6,355 nucleotides of DNA from JBKJTP01 sp046590195 (GTDB lineage Bacteria > Bacteroidota > Ignavibacteria > Palsa-1295): assembly GCA_046590195.1 (NCBI GenBank), contig JBKJTP010000024.1:1-6355 (forward strand), read 5' to 3'. Positions 1 to 5,841 of the stretch are shown piece after piece. The notes under the pieces were generated by a model. That model did no database searches. It worked only from the letters and a program-made list of their open reading frames with translations, and had not been told where the DNA came from. Each line of letters begins with the position of its first letter. Within the stretch, counting starts at the first letter, position 1. The position numbers and the translations under genes are program-made.

Positions 1-385
1 ATTTGCGATGTCGAAGCCGGGCACGCCGTATCTCGCGCCACAAGTATTGGTCGATGTCGATCATTCGATGTCGGTGATGAGCGAAGAAAGCTTTGGACCT
101 GTCGTTGGCATCATGAAGGTTTCATCCGATGCTGAAGCGATTCAGTTGATGAACGACAGTAAGTATGGCCTCACTGCATCGATCTGGACATCTGATCTCG
201 AACAGGCGATTCGCATCGGCGATCGCATCGAGACCGGTACATTCTATATGAACCGCTGCGATTATCTCGATCCCGCGCTTGCATGGACTGGCGTTAAGGA
301 TTCGGGTCGTGGTTGCACGCTCTCTGTGCTCGGCTACGATCAGCTCACGCGACCAAAATCATTTCACCTTCGCACACAGATCTAA
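1..385 (+). CDS. Aldehyde dehydrogenase, C-terminal part (5' end outside window)
   Basis: This is the last ~127 residues of an NAD(P)-dependent aldehyde dehydrogenase, which oxidises an aldehyde to its carboxylate in the cytoplasm. The reading frame is open back to the first bases of the window, so the ATG at 8 is internal. The fragment shows the family motif ESFGPV, whose Glu and Phe contact the nicotinamide ribose, then the alternating segment NDSKYGLTASIWT, and the C-terminal GVKDSGRG block followed by the TRPKSFHLR tail. The catalytic Cys and general-base Glu lie upstream and cannot be checked. The stop is 7 bases before an iron-type alcohol dehydrogenase, which suggests one transcript and metabolism of a shared aldehyde intermediate. 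Substrate is not predictable from this fragment. Family is certain; subfamily is not. Confidence 0.93.
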   Translation, partial: FAMSKPGTPYLAPQVLVDVDHSMSVMSEESFGPVVGIMKVSSDAEAIQLMNDSKYGLTASIWTSDLEQAIRIGDRIETGTFYMNRCDYLDPALAWTGVKDSGRGCTLSVLGYDQLTRPKSFHLRTQI

Positions 386-392
386 GTTTTAT

Positions 393-1586
393 ATGGCAAT
401 CGATTACGCAACTCTTTCGGTCAATTGGAATTACCCGACCGCGATCAAGTTCGGTGCTGGCCGCATCAGAGAGCTCGCGCAGCATTGCGCATCGTTGGGC
501 ATGACGCGTCCGCTCTTCGTCACCGATCCGGGCATGGTCAATCTGCCGATGACGCAATCGGTCATTTCCATGCTGCACACCGAGGGAATGCCGTGCGAAA
601 TCTTCAGCAATTGCCAAGGCAATCCCACCGGAAAGAATGTTGATGACGGAGTAGAAGTGTTCAGGTCGCAAGGATGCGATGGCGTCATCGCGTTTGGTGG
701 CGGAAGCGCGCTTGATGTAGGTAAGGCGATCGCTTTCATGGCTCCGCAGACGCGGCCGCTGTGGGACTTCGAAGACATTGGCGATAATTTTTTGCGTGCA
801 ACAACGGATGGCTTGCCACCTGTCATCGCCGTCCCAACAACCGCGGGTACAGGTTCGGAAGTCGGCCGTGCATCGGTCATCACGAATGAAGAGTCGCATA
901 CGAAGTGCATCATCTTTCATCCGAGAATGCTGCCGAACATCGTGATCTCTGATCCAGAACTTACGGTAGGCTTGCCGCCGAACATGACGGCCGCGACTGG
1001 CATGGATGCTCTCGCGCATTGCCTCGAGGCATATTGCTCGCCGATGTTCCATCCGATGGGGGAAGGCATTGCAGTAGAGGGTATGCGTTTGATCAAGAAG
1101 TATCTACCGACCGCAACGCGCGACGGCTCGAACATCGAAGCACGCGCGGCGATGCTCGCGGCTGCAAGCATGGGAGCCGCAGCGTTTCAGAAGGGTCTCG
1201 GCGCGATCCATTCGCTGAGTCATCCGATCGGTGCGGTCTACAACACTCATCATGGACTCACAAACGCGGTCTTCATGCCGTATGTGCTGGTTTATAACCG
1301 CGCAGAAGTAGAGGAGAAGATGGAGCGTCTTGCGGGCTATTTGCAACTCGATAAGCCCGGCTTCGATGGCGTGCTCGAATGGATAATGCAGTTGCGACAG
1401 GAGCTTGGCGTTCCGAACACACTGCTTGATCTTGGCATCGATAATTCGCGTTTTGAAGAATTGAGCGAGATGGCCTTCAGGGATCCATCGACTGGTGGAA
1501 ATCCGCGCTTATTGACAGCTCAGGATATGCACCGAATGTTCGAGATGACGTACGAAGGGCGACTTTCCGTAGCCGCCCTAGTGTAG
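393..1586 (+). CDS. Iron-containing (group III) alcohol dehydrogenase
   Basis: The gene encodes a complete 397-residue cytoplasmic NAD(P)-dependent alcohol dehydrogenase that interconverts an alcohol and an aldehyde using a divalent metal, usually Fe2+. The N-terminal Rossmann-like half carries GGGSALDVGK (102-111) and PTTAGTGSE (148-156) for cofactor binding. The helical C-terminal half carries the metal ligands D205 and H209 (GMDALAH), H273 and H287, with H277 between them; the 14-residue spacing of H273 to H287 matches E. coli FucO H263/H277. Start: the ATG at 393 gives a standard N-terminus (NWNYPTAIKFGAGR); the in-frame ATG at 279 would overlap the upstream aldehyde dehydrogenase by 107 bases and add unrelated residues. 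There is no Shine-Dalgarno sequence. The stop codon lies inside the left arm of the downstream palindromic element, so the last residues may have been changed by its insertion. The pairing with an aldehyde dehydrogenase suggests a two-step alcohol/aldehyde pathway; substrate unknown. Confidence 0.95.
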   Translation: MAIDYATLSVNWNYPTAIKFGAGRIRELAQHCASLGMTRPLFVTDPGMVNLPMTQSVISMLHTEGMPCEIFSNCQGNPTGKNVDDGVEVFRSQGCDGVIAFGGGSALDVGKAIAFMAPQTRPLWDFEDIGDNFLRATTDGLPPVIAVPTTAGTGSEVGRASVITNEESHTKCIIFHPRMLPNIVISDPELTVGLPPNMTAATGMDALAHCLEAYCSPMFHPMGEGIAVEGMRLIKKYLPTATRDGSNIEARAAMLAAASMGAAAFQKGLGAIHSLSHPIGAVYNTHHGLTNAVFMPYVLVYNRAEVEEKMERLAGYLQLDKPGFDGVLEWIMQLRQELGVPNTLLDLGIDNSRFEELSEMAFRDPSTGGNPRLLTAQDMHRMFEMTYEGRLSVAALV

Positions 1587-1914
1587 CGGCGCGGTTCCCG
1601 CGCCTGGTGGGGCGGCGACGAGTTTCTGAAGGAGCAACCGCTTTCTGACATGTCATCCCGAGTGTAGCGGAAGCGGCTTTAGCCGCAACGCGGAGTCGAG
1701 GGACCTCTCGGCGGAGAAGATATTGGTGAATGCTGCTATTTCCCAAACGGAGATTGACAGCATCTCTCCGCGCACCACCATTTTCTCTGCCGAGAGGTCC
1801 CTCGATTCCGTCCTCGCTTCGCTCCGGACTACACTCGGGATGACATGTTTGGACGTTTATGCTCGCATCATAGAGAAGTCCTTCTGCACCAGGAGCGGGA
1901 ACCGCGCCGCTACA
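1582..1914. repeat. Nested palindromic intergenic element, MITE/REP-like
   Basis: Three pairs of inverted arms sit one inside another. Outer arms 1582-1609 and 1887-1914 match over 28 bases with one mismatch. Middle arms 1648-1667 and 1829-1848 are a perfect 20-base inverted repeat containing TGTCATCCCGAG. Inner arms 1696-1718 and 1783-1805 match over 23 bases with one mismatch and contain GAGGGACCTCTCGGC. The outer-to-middle gaps are both exactly 38 bases although their sequences differ. The left side has an extra small hairpin (GCGGCT/AGCCGC) at about 1673-1686. Transcription would give a ~330-base hairpin that could end or stabilise the upstream transcript. No transposase is present; a non-autonomous mobile or dispersed repeat is an inference from the architecture and from motif resemblance to repeats common in environmental bacterial genomes. 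An open frame (1723 onward) runs through it but looks non-coding. Confidence 0.85.
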
Positions 1915-2007
1915 GGGGGATTCCACGAATCCACCCATTTGCAACAACCCCAGCCCGTTGCGGGTTATGAGTTTGTCCGCTCAATTATGAAACGTAAAGC
2001 AAGTCCT
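1915..2007. other. Short spacer upstream of the exported protein gene
   Basis: Together with the palindrome before it, this fills the ~420-base gap between the alcohol dehydrogenase and the exported protein. It holds a small hairpin (GGATTC-CAC-GAATCC, 1918-1932) and a short CCCG-TTG-CGGG hairpin near 1954-1964. No clear promoter is visible: a TTTG at 1972-1975 lies 19 bases before a TA at 1995, but the rest of the -7 box (TTTG) is absent. No RNA gene is recognised. Confidence 0.5.
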
Positions 2008-3063
2008 ATGAAGCGTCTGCTACAATTTGGTCTCCTCTCCATTGGTCTCTCGTTCAGCGCCGCACATTCGGCATCCGCGCAGGTACCCACCGTCTTTGTC
2101 GAGAATTACCGCAACGATAATTGCGGTAACTGCCGCATCCCTGATATTGAGTTCGAAGAATGGATCGAGCAGAATAAGTCGACAGTGCAAGTTGATGTTC
2201 TTTATCTGCACAACGAGATCACCGATCCTCAGGACCCGTTCTATAAAGCTAGCGAGGTCGATGTCGATTTCCGCAGCGGGGTGAATTTCTATAACATCTC
2301 GTCTAACCCGCGTGTGTACGTTCAAGGTTTTGATGCAGGAACGACGATCGGCGACTGGAAGACGTTTGTCGGATTTGCTGCACAACAGCCGAAGCAGGCG
2401 ACGATCGCGGTCAGCGAGTTGAAGTCGCTCGGCAACGATCAGTATAGCATGAAGGTGAACGCGACAAATAGCAGCGGCAAGCAAGTACGCCTTTATGCGG
2501 CGTTGATGGAGTCGGGTATCATCTTCGACAATCCAAAAGCCTATGGTAATCCACCATCTGGCAAGTGGGATCACATCTTCCGCAAGATGCTTCCGGATCG
2601 CGATGGCTCAACCGACTTCGGTGCTTCGACAGAGCAGACCCTCACATTCAACCTGACTGGGAAGAACTGGGACATCGCCAATATGAATGCGGTCGTTTTT
2701 GTGCAAGACGTCGCAAAGATCAGCGGTAATTCGCGTGCGATCTATGGCCACACAGTTGTCGATCTCTCTTCGCTAAAAGCAGCGGTTGCGCCAGTGAAGC
2801 TCAATGGCTTCTCTATCAAGTCCTTGTCAAACCCATTCACGAGCACTGCGCCGATCGAAGTGCGCCTCGGTCAGCATGGACATCTCCGTCTAGAGATGTT
2901 CGACATGACGGGCAAGATGATCTCAACACTCGCAGATAATTCACTGTCCGAAGGCGTCTACTCATTCGATGCAATGCAGGATGGCATGACGGCAGGTACG
3001 TATCTCGTCAATGCATTCGTTGACGGTAACTTCGCAGGACAGGTGAAGTTGGTGAAGCAATAA
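2008..3063 (+). CDS. Exported thioredoxin-fold Omp28-like protein with T9SS C-terminal sorting domain
   Basis: The 351-residue protein is predicted to be exported. Residues 1-24 form a Sec signal peptide (K2 R3, hydrophobic 4-17, cleavage after the ASA at 22-24). Residues 27-125 look like a thioredoxin fold with the redox motif C39-G-N-C42 and a cis-Pro-type P101 before a strand (NPRVYVQG). Residues ~130-260 form a beta-rich domain with FRKMLPD (191-197), typical of Omp28-related outer-membrane proteins. Residues ~265-351 resemble a T9SS type A sorting domain: NPF near its start, MFDMTGKMISTL, then AGTYLV and a basic end. The protein should cross the inner membrane by Sec and the outer membrane by T9SS, ending at the surface or outside. 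Whether CGNC acts in disulfide chemistry is unknown. Start: ATG 2008 gives a compact signal peptide; ATG 1987 would add seven residues and is possible. No Shine-Dalgarno sequence is seen. The frame is open back to 1723, but that stretch is repeat DNA. Confidence 0.88.
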   Translation: MKRLLQFGLLSIGLSFSAAHSASAQVPTVFVENYRNDNCGNCRIPDIEFEEWIEQNKSTVQVDVLYLHNEITDPQDPFYKASEVDVDFRSGVNFYNISSNPRVYVQGFDAGTTIGDWKTFVGFAAQQPKQATIAVSELKSLGNDQYSMKVNATNSSGKQVRLYAALMESGIIFDNPKAYGNPPSGKWDHIFRKMLPDRDGSTDFGASTEQTLTFNLTGKNWDIANMNAVVFVQDVAKISGNSRAIYGHTVVDLSSLKAAVAPVKLNGFSIKSLSNPFTSTAPIEVRLGQHGHLRLEMFDMTGKMISTLADNSLSEGVYSFDAMQDGMTAGTYLVNAFVDGNFAGQVKLVKQ

Positions 3064-3069
3064 AATTTC

Positions 3070-3127
3070 TAGCCCCAAAGGGGCAGAATCATTGAAGAGA
3101 CAAGCCCTGGGCATAAGCCCGGGGTTT
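3070..3127 (+). repeat. Twin-hairpin repeat / probable terminator, copy 1
   Basis: Seven bases after the stop of the exported protein gene are two hairpins: GCCCC-AAA-GGGGC (3072-3084) and CCCTGGGC-ATAA-GCCCGGGG (3105-3124, 8 bp with one G-U pair) followed by TTT and a further T run at 3131-3135. The same two-hairpin design, beginning with CTAG, occurs after the TPR gene at 6216-6268, so this is a dispersed element. The second stem could end transcription, although its T run is broken by CCA. Confidence 0.75.
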
Positions 3128-3144
3128 CCATTTTTGGGCGTTTA

Positions 3145-3235
3145 CAACCGGCGCGGAATACGAGGGCAGATTTCTCCGCCTCGTTCGGTTTCGCGACGCT
3201 CACCTCACGAAGCGTCGAAATGACGTCGCCTAGAG
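3145..3235. repeat. Degenerate dispersed repeat with hairpin (TCATTTCGAC type)
   Basis: On the minus strand this reads GACGTCATTTCGACGCTTCG, ending in GGCGGAGAAATCT. This is the same layout (TGTCAT..CGA...GAG..A..TCT) as the middle and inner arms of the 1582-1914 element, in diverged form. It contains a perfect 7-bp hairpin, CGACGCT (3194-3200) with AGCGTCG (3211-3217). No coding potential is evident; a minus-strand frame through it is short and repeat-derived. The family link is inferred by eye. Confidence 0.5.
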
Positions 3236-3244
3236 CGGGCCTGC

Positions 3245-3307
3245 TCAGCACTCAGCACTCAGCACTCAGCACCCAGTCCTCAGCACCCAGTCCTCAGTCC
3301 TCATTAC
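3245..3307 (+). repeat. Tandem heptanucleotide repeat array (TCAGCAC)
   Basis: Nine consecutive 7-base units are seen: four perfect TCAGCAC, then CCAGTCC, TCAGCAC, CCAGTCC, TCAGTCC and a degenerate TCATTAC. The array stops 18 bases before the -7 box of the NIF3 gene and covers the place of its -33 element. It resembles the short tandemly repeated repetitive (STRR) heptamers described in cyanobacteria. It is not a CRISPR array, since there are no spacers. Confidence 0.88.
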
Positions 3308-3325
3308 TCCCGAAACCCAGCGTCG

Positions 3326-3333
3326 TATTTTTG
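3326..3333 (+). promoter_or_regulatory. Bacteroidota-type -7 promoter box for the NIF3 gene
   Basis: TATTTTTG matches the TAnnTTTG consensus of the Bacteroidota primary sigma factor exactly. Only four bases (CCCC) separate it from the ATG at 3338, so a start of transcription at the usual distance falls on or next to that ATG and would give a leaderless mRNA. No TTG is present at the expected -33 position, which is taken up by the end of the heptamer array. Confidence 0.55.
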
Positions 3334-3337
3334 CCCC

Positions 3338-4498
3338 ATGCTTATCACCGAATTCATTCGTGCACTTGAAGAGGTCGTCCCGTTGGGCTCGATCGGGTAT
3401 GACAAAGATGTCGTTGGGATGCAGGTCGCGTTGCCGCGCAACACGGAGCTTACGAAAGTGCTCGTCGCGTATGAGGTGACGCAGTCCGTCATCGATGAAG
3501 CGACGGAGCGTGGTGCCAACCTCATCCTGGCCTTTCATCCGCTGATCTTCCCATCGGTTCGCACGATCGGAGACAGCGATAGAACAGGCGCTCTCATCCG
3601 CCAGCTCGTCAAGCAGGACATTGCGCTCTATGTCCAGCATACAGCCTTCGATTCGCATCCACGATTCGGTACGAGCAAACTGATGGCGGAGGTACTAGAG
3701 CTCGAGAACATTCGACCGCTCATGCCGCTGAAGAACTCGATGAACAAGATCGTCGTATTCGTGCCCGTCGAGGCCTCACGGACCGTTGCCGATCTCATGA
3801 GCGCCGCCGGCGCCGGACGCATCGGCGATTACACCGACTGTAGCTTCACGCTTGAAGGCACCGGGACGTTCTTCAAGCCCGCGGAAGGCACCCAGACCAA
3901 AGTGCTTGAGCGCGTCAACGAAGTCAGGATCGAGATGATCTGCGACAAGTGGAACACAGGCAAGGCTGTGCGGGCTATGCTCGAGGCTCATCCGTACGAG
4001 GAGCCTGCCTATGATGTGATCCCGCTGGCGACCGATAGTCCTAACTTCGGAATGGGAGCAGTGGGGGAATGGTCGACTGCGCTTCAGCTCGATGAAGTGC
4101 TTTCGCGGGTGCGGAATGCCTTCGGCACCAAGGCCCTGCGTCATAACACGCTCAGCAGAACGAGCTTCAAACGGGCGGCGATGGTGGGGGGATCGGGGAT
4201 GGAGTTCTACGGATCAGCCAGGGCTCTGGCAGATGTGTTCATTACAGCAGACGTTCGATACCACGATTTCTACCGCGCCGAGCACGACAACCTTTTACTG
4301 ATCGATGCGGGCCATGCGGAGACCGAGCGCTTCGTTGCGGCCGGTATGGCAGAGGCGGCACGGGAGGGGCTCAGTTCATTATTCATGCAAAATCCGGAGC
4401 AGGCCGCTGGAAGTATGTTAAATTTAAGTGACGAAACTGCCCATGAACTCGTTTTAATTGCTCAAGCCGAGCCTAATGCTGTGCGCTACTTTGTGTGA
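3338..4498 (+). CDS. NIF3/DUF34 family dinuclear-metal protein, long form with CutA/PII-like insert
   Basis: This is a 386-residue member of the NIF3 (YbgI/YqfO, DUF34) family of toroidal hexamers with a two-metal centre; cellular role unsettled. The length matches the long form (B. subtilis YqfO type), with the alpha/beta insert between the two NIF3 halves at about 136-245, including HPYEEPAYDVIPL (218-230). Retained metal-site residues are H67, D105 (HTAFD) and H326/E330 (GHAETE), corresponding to YbgI H64, D101, H215 and E219. Oddity: the family's HHP is F66-H67-P68, so one His ligand is Phe. The WDN(V)GL block is changed to KDVVGM (23-28), and the usual LDVT reads YEVT. The site may hold one metal or an altered pair. 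Start ATG 3338 lies four bases after a promoter box. The DUF164 zinc-ribbon gene follows after 55 bases, probably co-transcribed. Confidence 0.94.
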   Translation: MLITEFIRALEEVVPLGSIGYDKDVVGMQVALPRNTELTKVLVAYEVTQSVIDEATERGANLILAFHPLIFPSVRTIGDSDRTGALIRQLVKQDIALYVQHTAFDSHPRFGTSKLMAEVLELENIRPLMPLKNSMNKIVVFVPVEASRTVADLMSAAGAGRIGDYTDCSFTLEGTGTFFKPAEGTQTKVLERVNEVRIEMICDKWNTGKAVRAMLEAHPYEEPAYDVIPLATDSPNFGMGAVGEWSTALQLDEVLSRVRNAFGTKALRHNTLSRTSFKRAAMVGGSGMEFYGSARALADVFITADVRYHDFYRAEHDNLLLIDAGHAETERFVAAGMAEAAREGLSSLFMQNPEQAAGSMLNLSDETAHELVLIAQAEPNAVRYFV

Positions 4499-4518
4499 CG
4501 GACTACCTATCTGTCCGT
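4498..4518 (+). other. Small intergenic hairpin after the NIF3 gene
   Basis: ACGGAC (4498-4503) and GTCCGT (4513-4518) form a perfect 6-bp stem with a 9-base loop at the stop of the NIF3 gene. It is followed by only two T residues, so it is a poor terminator; read-through to the next gene is likely. It could be a processing site or chance. Confidence 0.3.
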
Positions 4519-4553
4519 TTGAGCAGGCCTTCCCTAATATTTGAGTTAATACT

Positions 4554-5345
4554 GTGAATCAGAATCTCGTACACCTTTACGAATTACAGAAAGTCGATAG
4601 TCAGCTCGATGAGCTTTTAGAGAGTCGCGGCGAACTGCCGGAGCGCGTCCGCGAAATGCGTGAGACGATGGAAGCGCAAGCCGAAGAATTGAACAATGTG
4701 CGCGCGCGCGCAAAGGAGATCGAAGGTCGTTCAGGCTCGATGGCCGGTGAATCGACAGAGCTTCGCGACAAGATCGAGCGCTACAAAGGGCAGCAGTTCG
4801 ACGTGAAGACGACACGCGAGTATGACGCGATCACGTACCAACTCGATGACGCTCAAAAGCGCATGAACACGAACCTCCAGGAGGTTTCACGCATGGGCAT
4901 CGAGGTCGAGCAGCTTCGCAACGAAGAAGCACGTGTGAGCGTAGAGCTCGAAGCCATGAAGACCGATCTCAAGGAAGCCGAAGTGCTGCTCGCAGAAGTG
5001 ATGCGCGAGACGAAGGAAGAGGAAGAAAAGCTTCGCCATCGCCGCGATGAATTGCTTCCAACGATCACTCCGTATTTCCTGAACATCTACAATCGTGTCC
5101 GTCCAGCAAAGCAGGGCGTTGCTGTAGTAGCTGTTCGCAATGGCGTTTGTGGCGGTTGCTTCAATGCGATCCCACGCCAGTTGGTACTTGACCTTAACAA
5201 GGGCGAGAAGAACACCGTCTGCGAGTATTGCGGACGCATCGTCGTCGGCGAGCCGATCGCGATCCACATCGATGGCGAGACCGTGCCGGTTGTCTATGAA
5301 ATGGATTCCGAAGAAGAGCAGGAGCGCGGCAACGGGGACGAGTAA
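4554..5345 (+). CDS. Coiled-coil C4 zinc-ribbon protein, DUF164/COG1579 family
   Basis: This 263-residue cytoplasmic protein has a long N-terminal antiparallel coiled coil (about 1-175, very rich in Glu, Lys and Arg) with the family signature VKTTREYDAI near its turn (84-93). A C-terminal zinc ribbon follows, with ligands C199 and C202 (CGGC) and C223 and C226 (CEYCG) after RPAKQGVAVVAVRNG. It ends in an acidic tail. The family includes H. pylori HP0958 (FlgZ) and chlamydial CT398 (CdsZ), reported to bind sigma-54 and, for HP0958, flagellin mRNA; the general function is unknown. A role with RNA is attractive because rnpB follows, but this is inference. The start is GTG 4554; no upstream in-frame start fits better, and no Shine-Dalgarno is seen. 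A partial promoter-like TAATATTTG lies at 4535-4543, so a second, internal promoter is possible. A strong terminator follows at 5371. Confidence 0.93.
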   Translation: MNQNLVHLYELQKVDSQLDELLESRGELPERVREMRETMEAQAEELNNVRARAKEIEGRSGSMAGESTELRDKIERYKGQQFDVKTTREYDAITYQLDDAQKRMNTNLQEVSRMGIEVEQLRNEEARVSVELEAMKTDLKEAEVLLAEVMRETKEEEEKLRHRRDELLPTITPYFLNIYNRVRPAKQGVAVVAVRNGVCGGCFNAIPRQLVLDLNKGEKNTVCEYCGRIVVGEPIAIHIDGETVPVVYEMDSEEEQERGNGDE

Positions 5346-5367
5346 GATCGTGCTTTGAATAGATTGT

Positions 5368-5400
5368 AAAAGCCCTGGCATATTGCCGGGGCTTTTTTTA
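5368..5400 (+). terminator. Rho-independent terminator of the NIF3-DUF164 unit
   Basis: AGCCCTGGCA (5371-5380) pairs with TGCCGGGGCT (5384-5393): a 10-bp stem with one G-U pair and a three-base TAT loop, followed by seven T residues. Preceding A residues could make it partly active in the other direction. It isolates the protein-coding unit from rnpB. Confidence 0.92.
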
Positions 5401-5402
5401 TT

Positions 5403-5424
5403 GGGAAGCAATCTCTCGCTTCCC
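5403..5424 (+). other. Perfect hairpin between terminator and rnpB
   Basis: GGGAAGC (5403-5409) and GCTTCCC (5418-5424) form a perfect 7-bp stem with an 8-base loop. It lies about 25 bases before the predicted 5' end of rnpB, within its promoter region, and has no T run. It may be an upstream regulatory palindrome or part of a longer precursor transcript. Confidence 0.4.
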
Positions 5425-5448
5425 GGCGTTTACCGCATCAACGATTCT

Positions 5449-5841
5449 GATCCATGTCATCGGGCAATCGCTCTTAGCGATAAGAGAGGAAAGTCCGAAC
5501 TCCAAGGGCAGCGTGCCGTATGAGACGCAAGTCAAATACGGGCATCCGTCAATAACTCGCAAGAGGAAAAGCGGTTGACAGCGCAGTGTCACAGAAAACA
5601 GACCGCTTGTCGCAAGACGAGTAAGGGTGAAACGGCGGTGTAAGAGACCACCGCCTGCGGAGCGATCCGCAGGGTCACGATAAACCTCGCGTGGAGCAAG
5701 ACCAAATAGGGTATCATTCTCTTTACTGAGAAGTCACCGCCTGTGACGATACCGGGTAGGTCGCATAGAGAAATGATTGCCTCCGCTTAACGAGCGATCG
5801 TTAGGTGTCAGACAGAATTCGGCTTACAGATGACGTGGATC
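5449..5841 (+). ncRNA. rnpB: RNase P RNA (bacterial class A), catalytic subunit
   Basis: This encodes the ribozyme that removes 5' leaders from tRNA precursors. Diagnostic conserved elements are GAGGAAAGTCC (5486-5496), CAGTGTCACAGAAAACAGACCGC in the P10/P15 region near 5585-5607 (one of the core blocks, read in two parts), the GTAAGGGTGAAACGG block near 5621-5636, the GGAGCAAGACCAAATAGG stretch near 5692-5709, and ACAGAATTCGGCTTAC (5812-5827). Ends were set by helix P1: 5449-5460 pairs with 5830-5841 over 12 bp (one G-U). P2 is ATCGCTC (5467-5473) with GAGCGAT (5792-5798). P3 is very small, a short stem capped by a GCGA tetraloop at 5477-5480, unlike the large bulged P3 of E. coli. A T-rich tail (5843-5853) follows P1. 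True processed ends may differ by several bases. Confidence 0.95.

Noticed and set aside
279..392. Upstream start for the alcohol dehydrogenase
   Set aside because: It would overlap the aldehyde dehydrogenase end by over 100 bases and adds residues unlike the family N-terminus.
345..1346. Several minus-strand open frames over the alcohol dehydrogenase
   Set aside because: They are antisense to a well-conserved gene and show low-complexity, Arg/His-rich composition typical of shadow frames.
1582..1914. Insertion sequence with transposase
   Set aside because: No frame in the element encodes a transposase-like protein, and no target-site duplication is obvious by eye.
1723..2007. In-frame N-terminal extension of the exported protein, from ATG 1723
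   Set aside because: It runs through the palindromic element, has no protein-like composition and would bury the signal peptide in the middle of the protein.
2020..2574. Minus-strand frame opposite the exported protein
   Set aside because: Antisense shadow of a gene with clear signal peptide and domains; no recognisable motif of its own.
3245..3307. CRISPR array
   Set aside because: Seven-base units are directly tandem with no spacers and no cas genes nearby.
4535..4543. Promoter box TAATATTTG before the zinc-ribbon gene
   Set aside because: It has three rather than two bases between TA and TTTG and no TTG at the right distance, so it is not listed as a promoter.
5398..5592. Minus-strand open frame overlapping rnpB
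   Set aside because: The region is accounted for by RNase P RNA with conserved motifs and paired ends.
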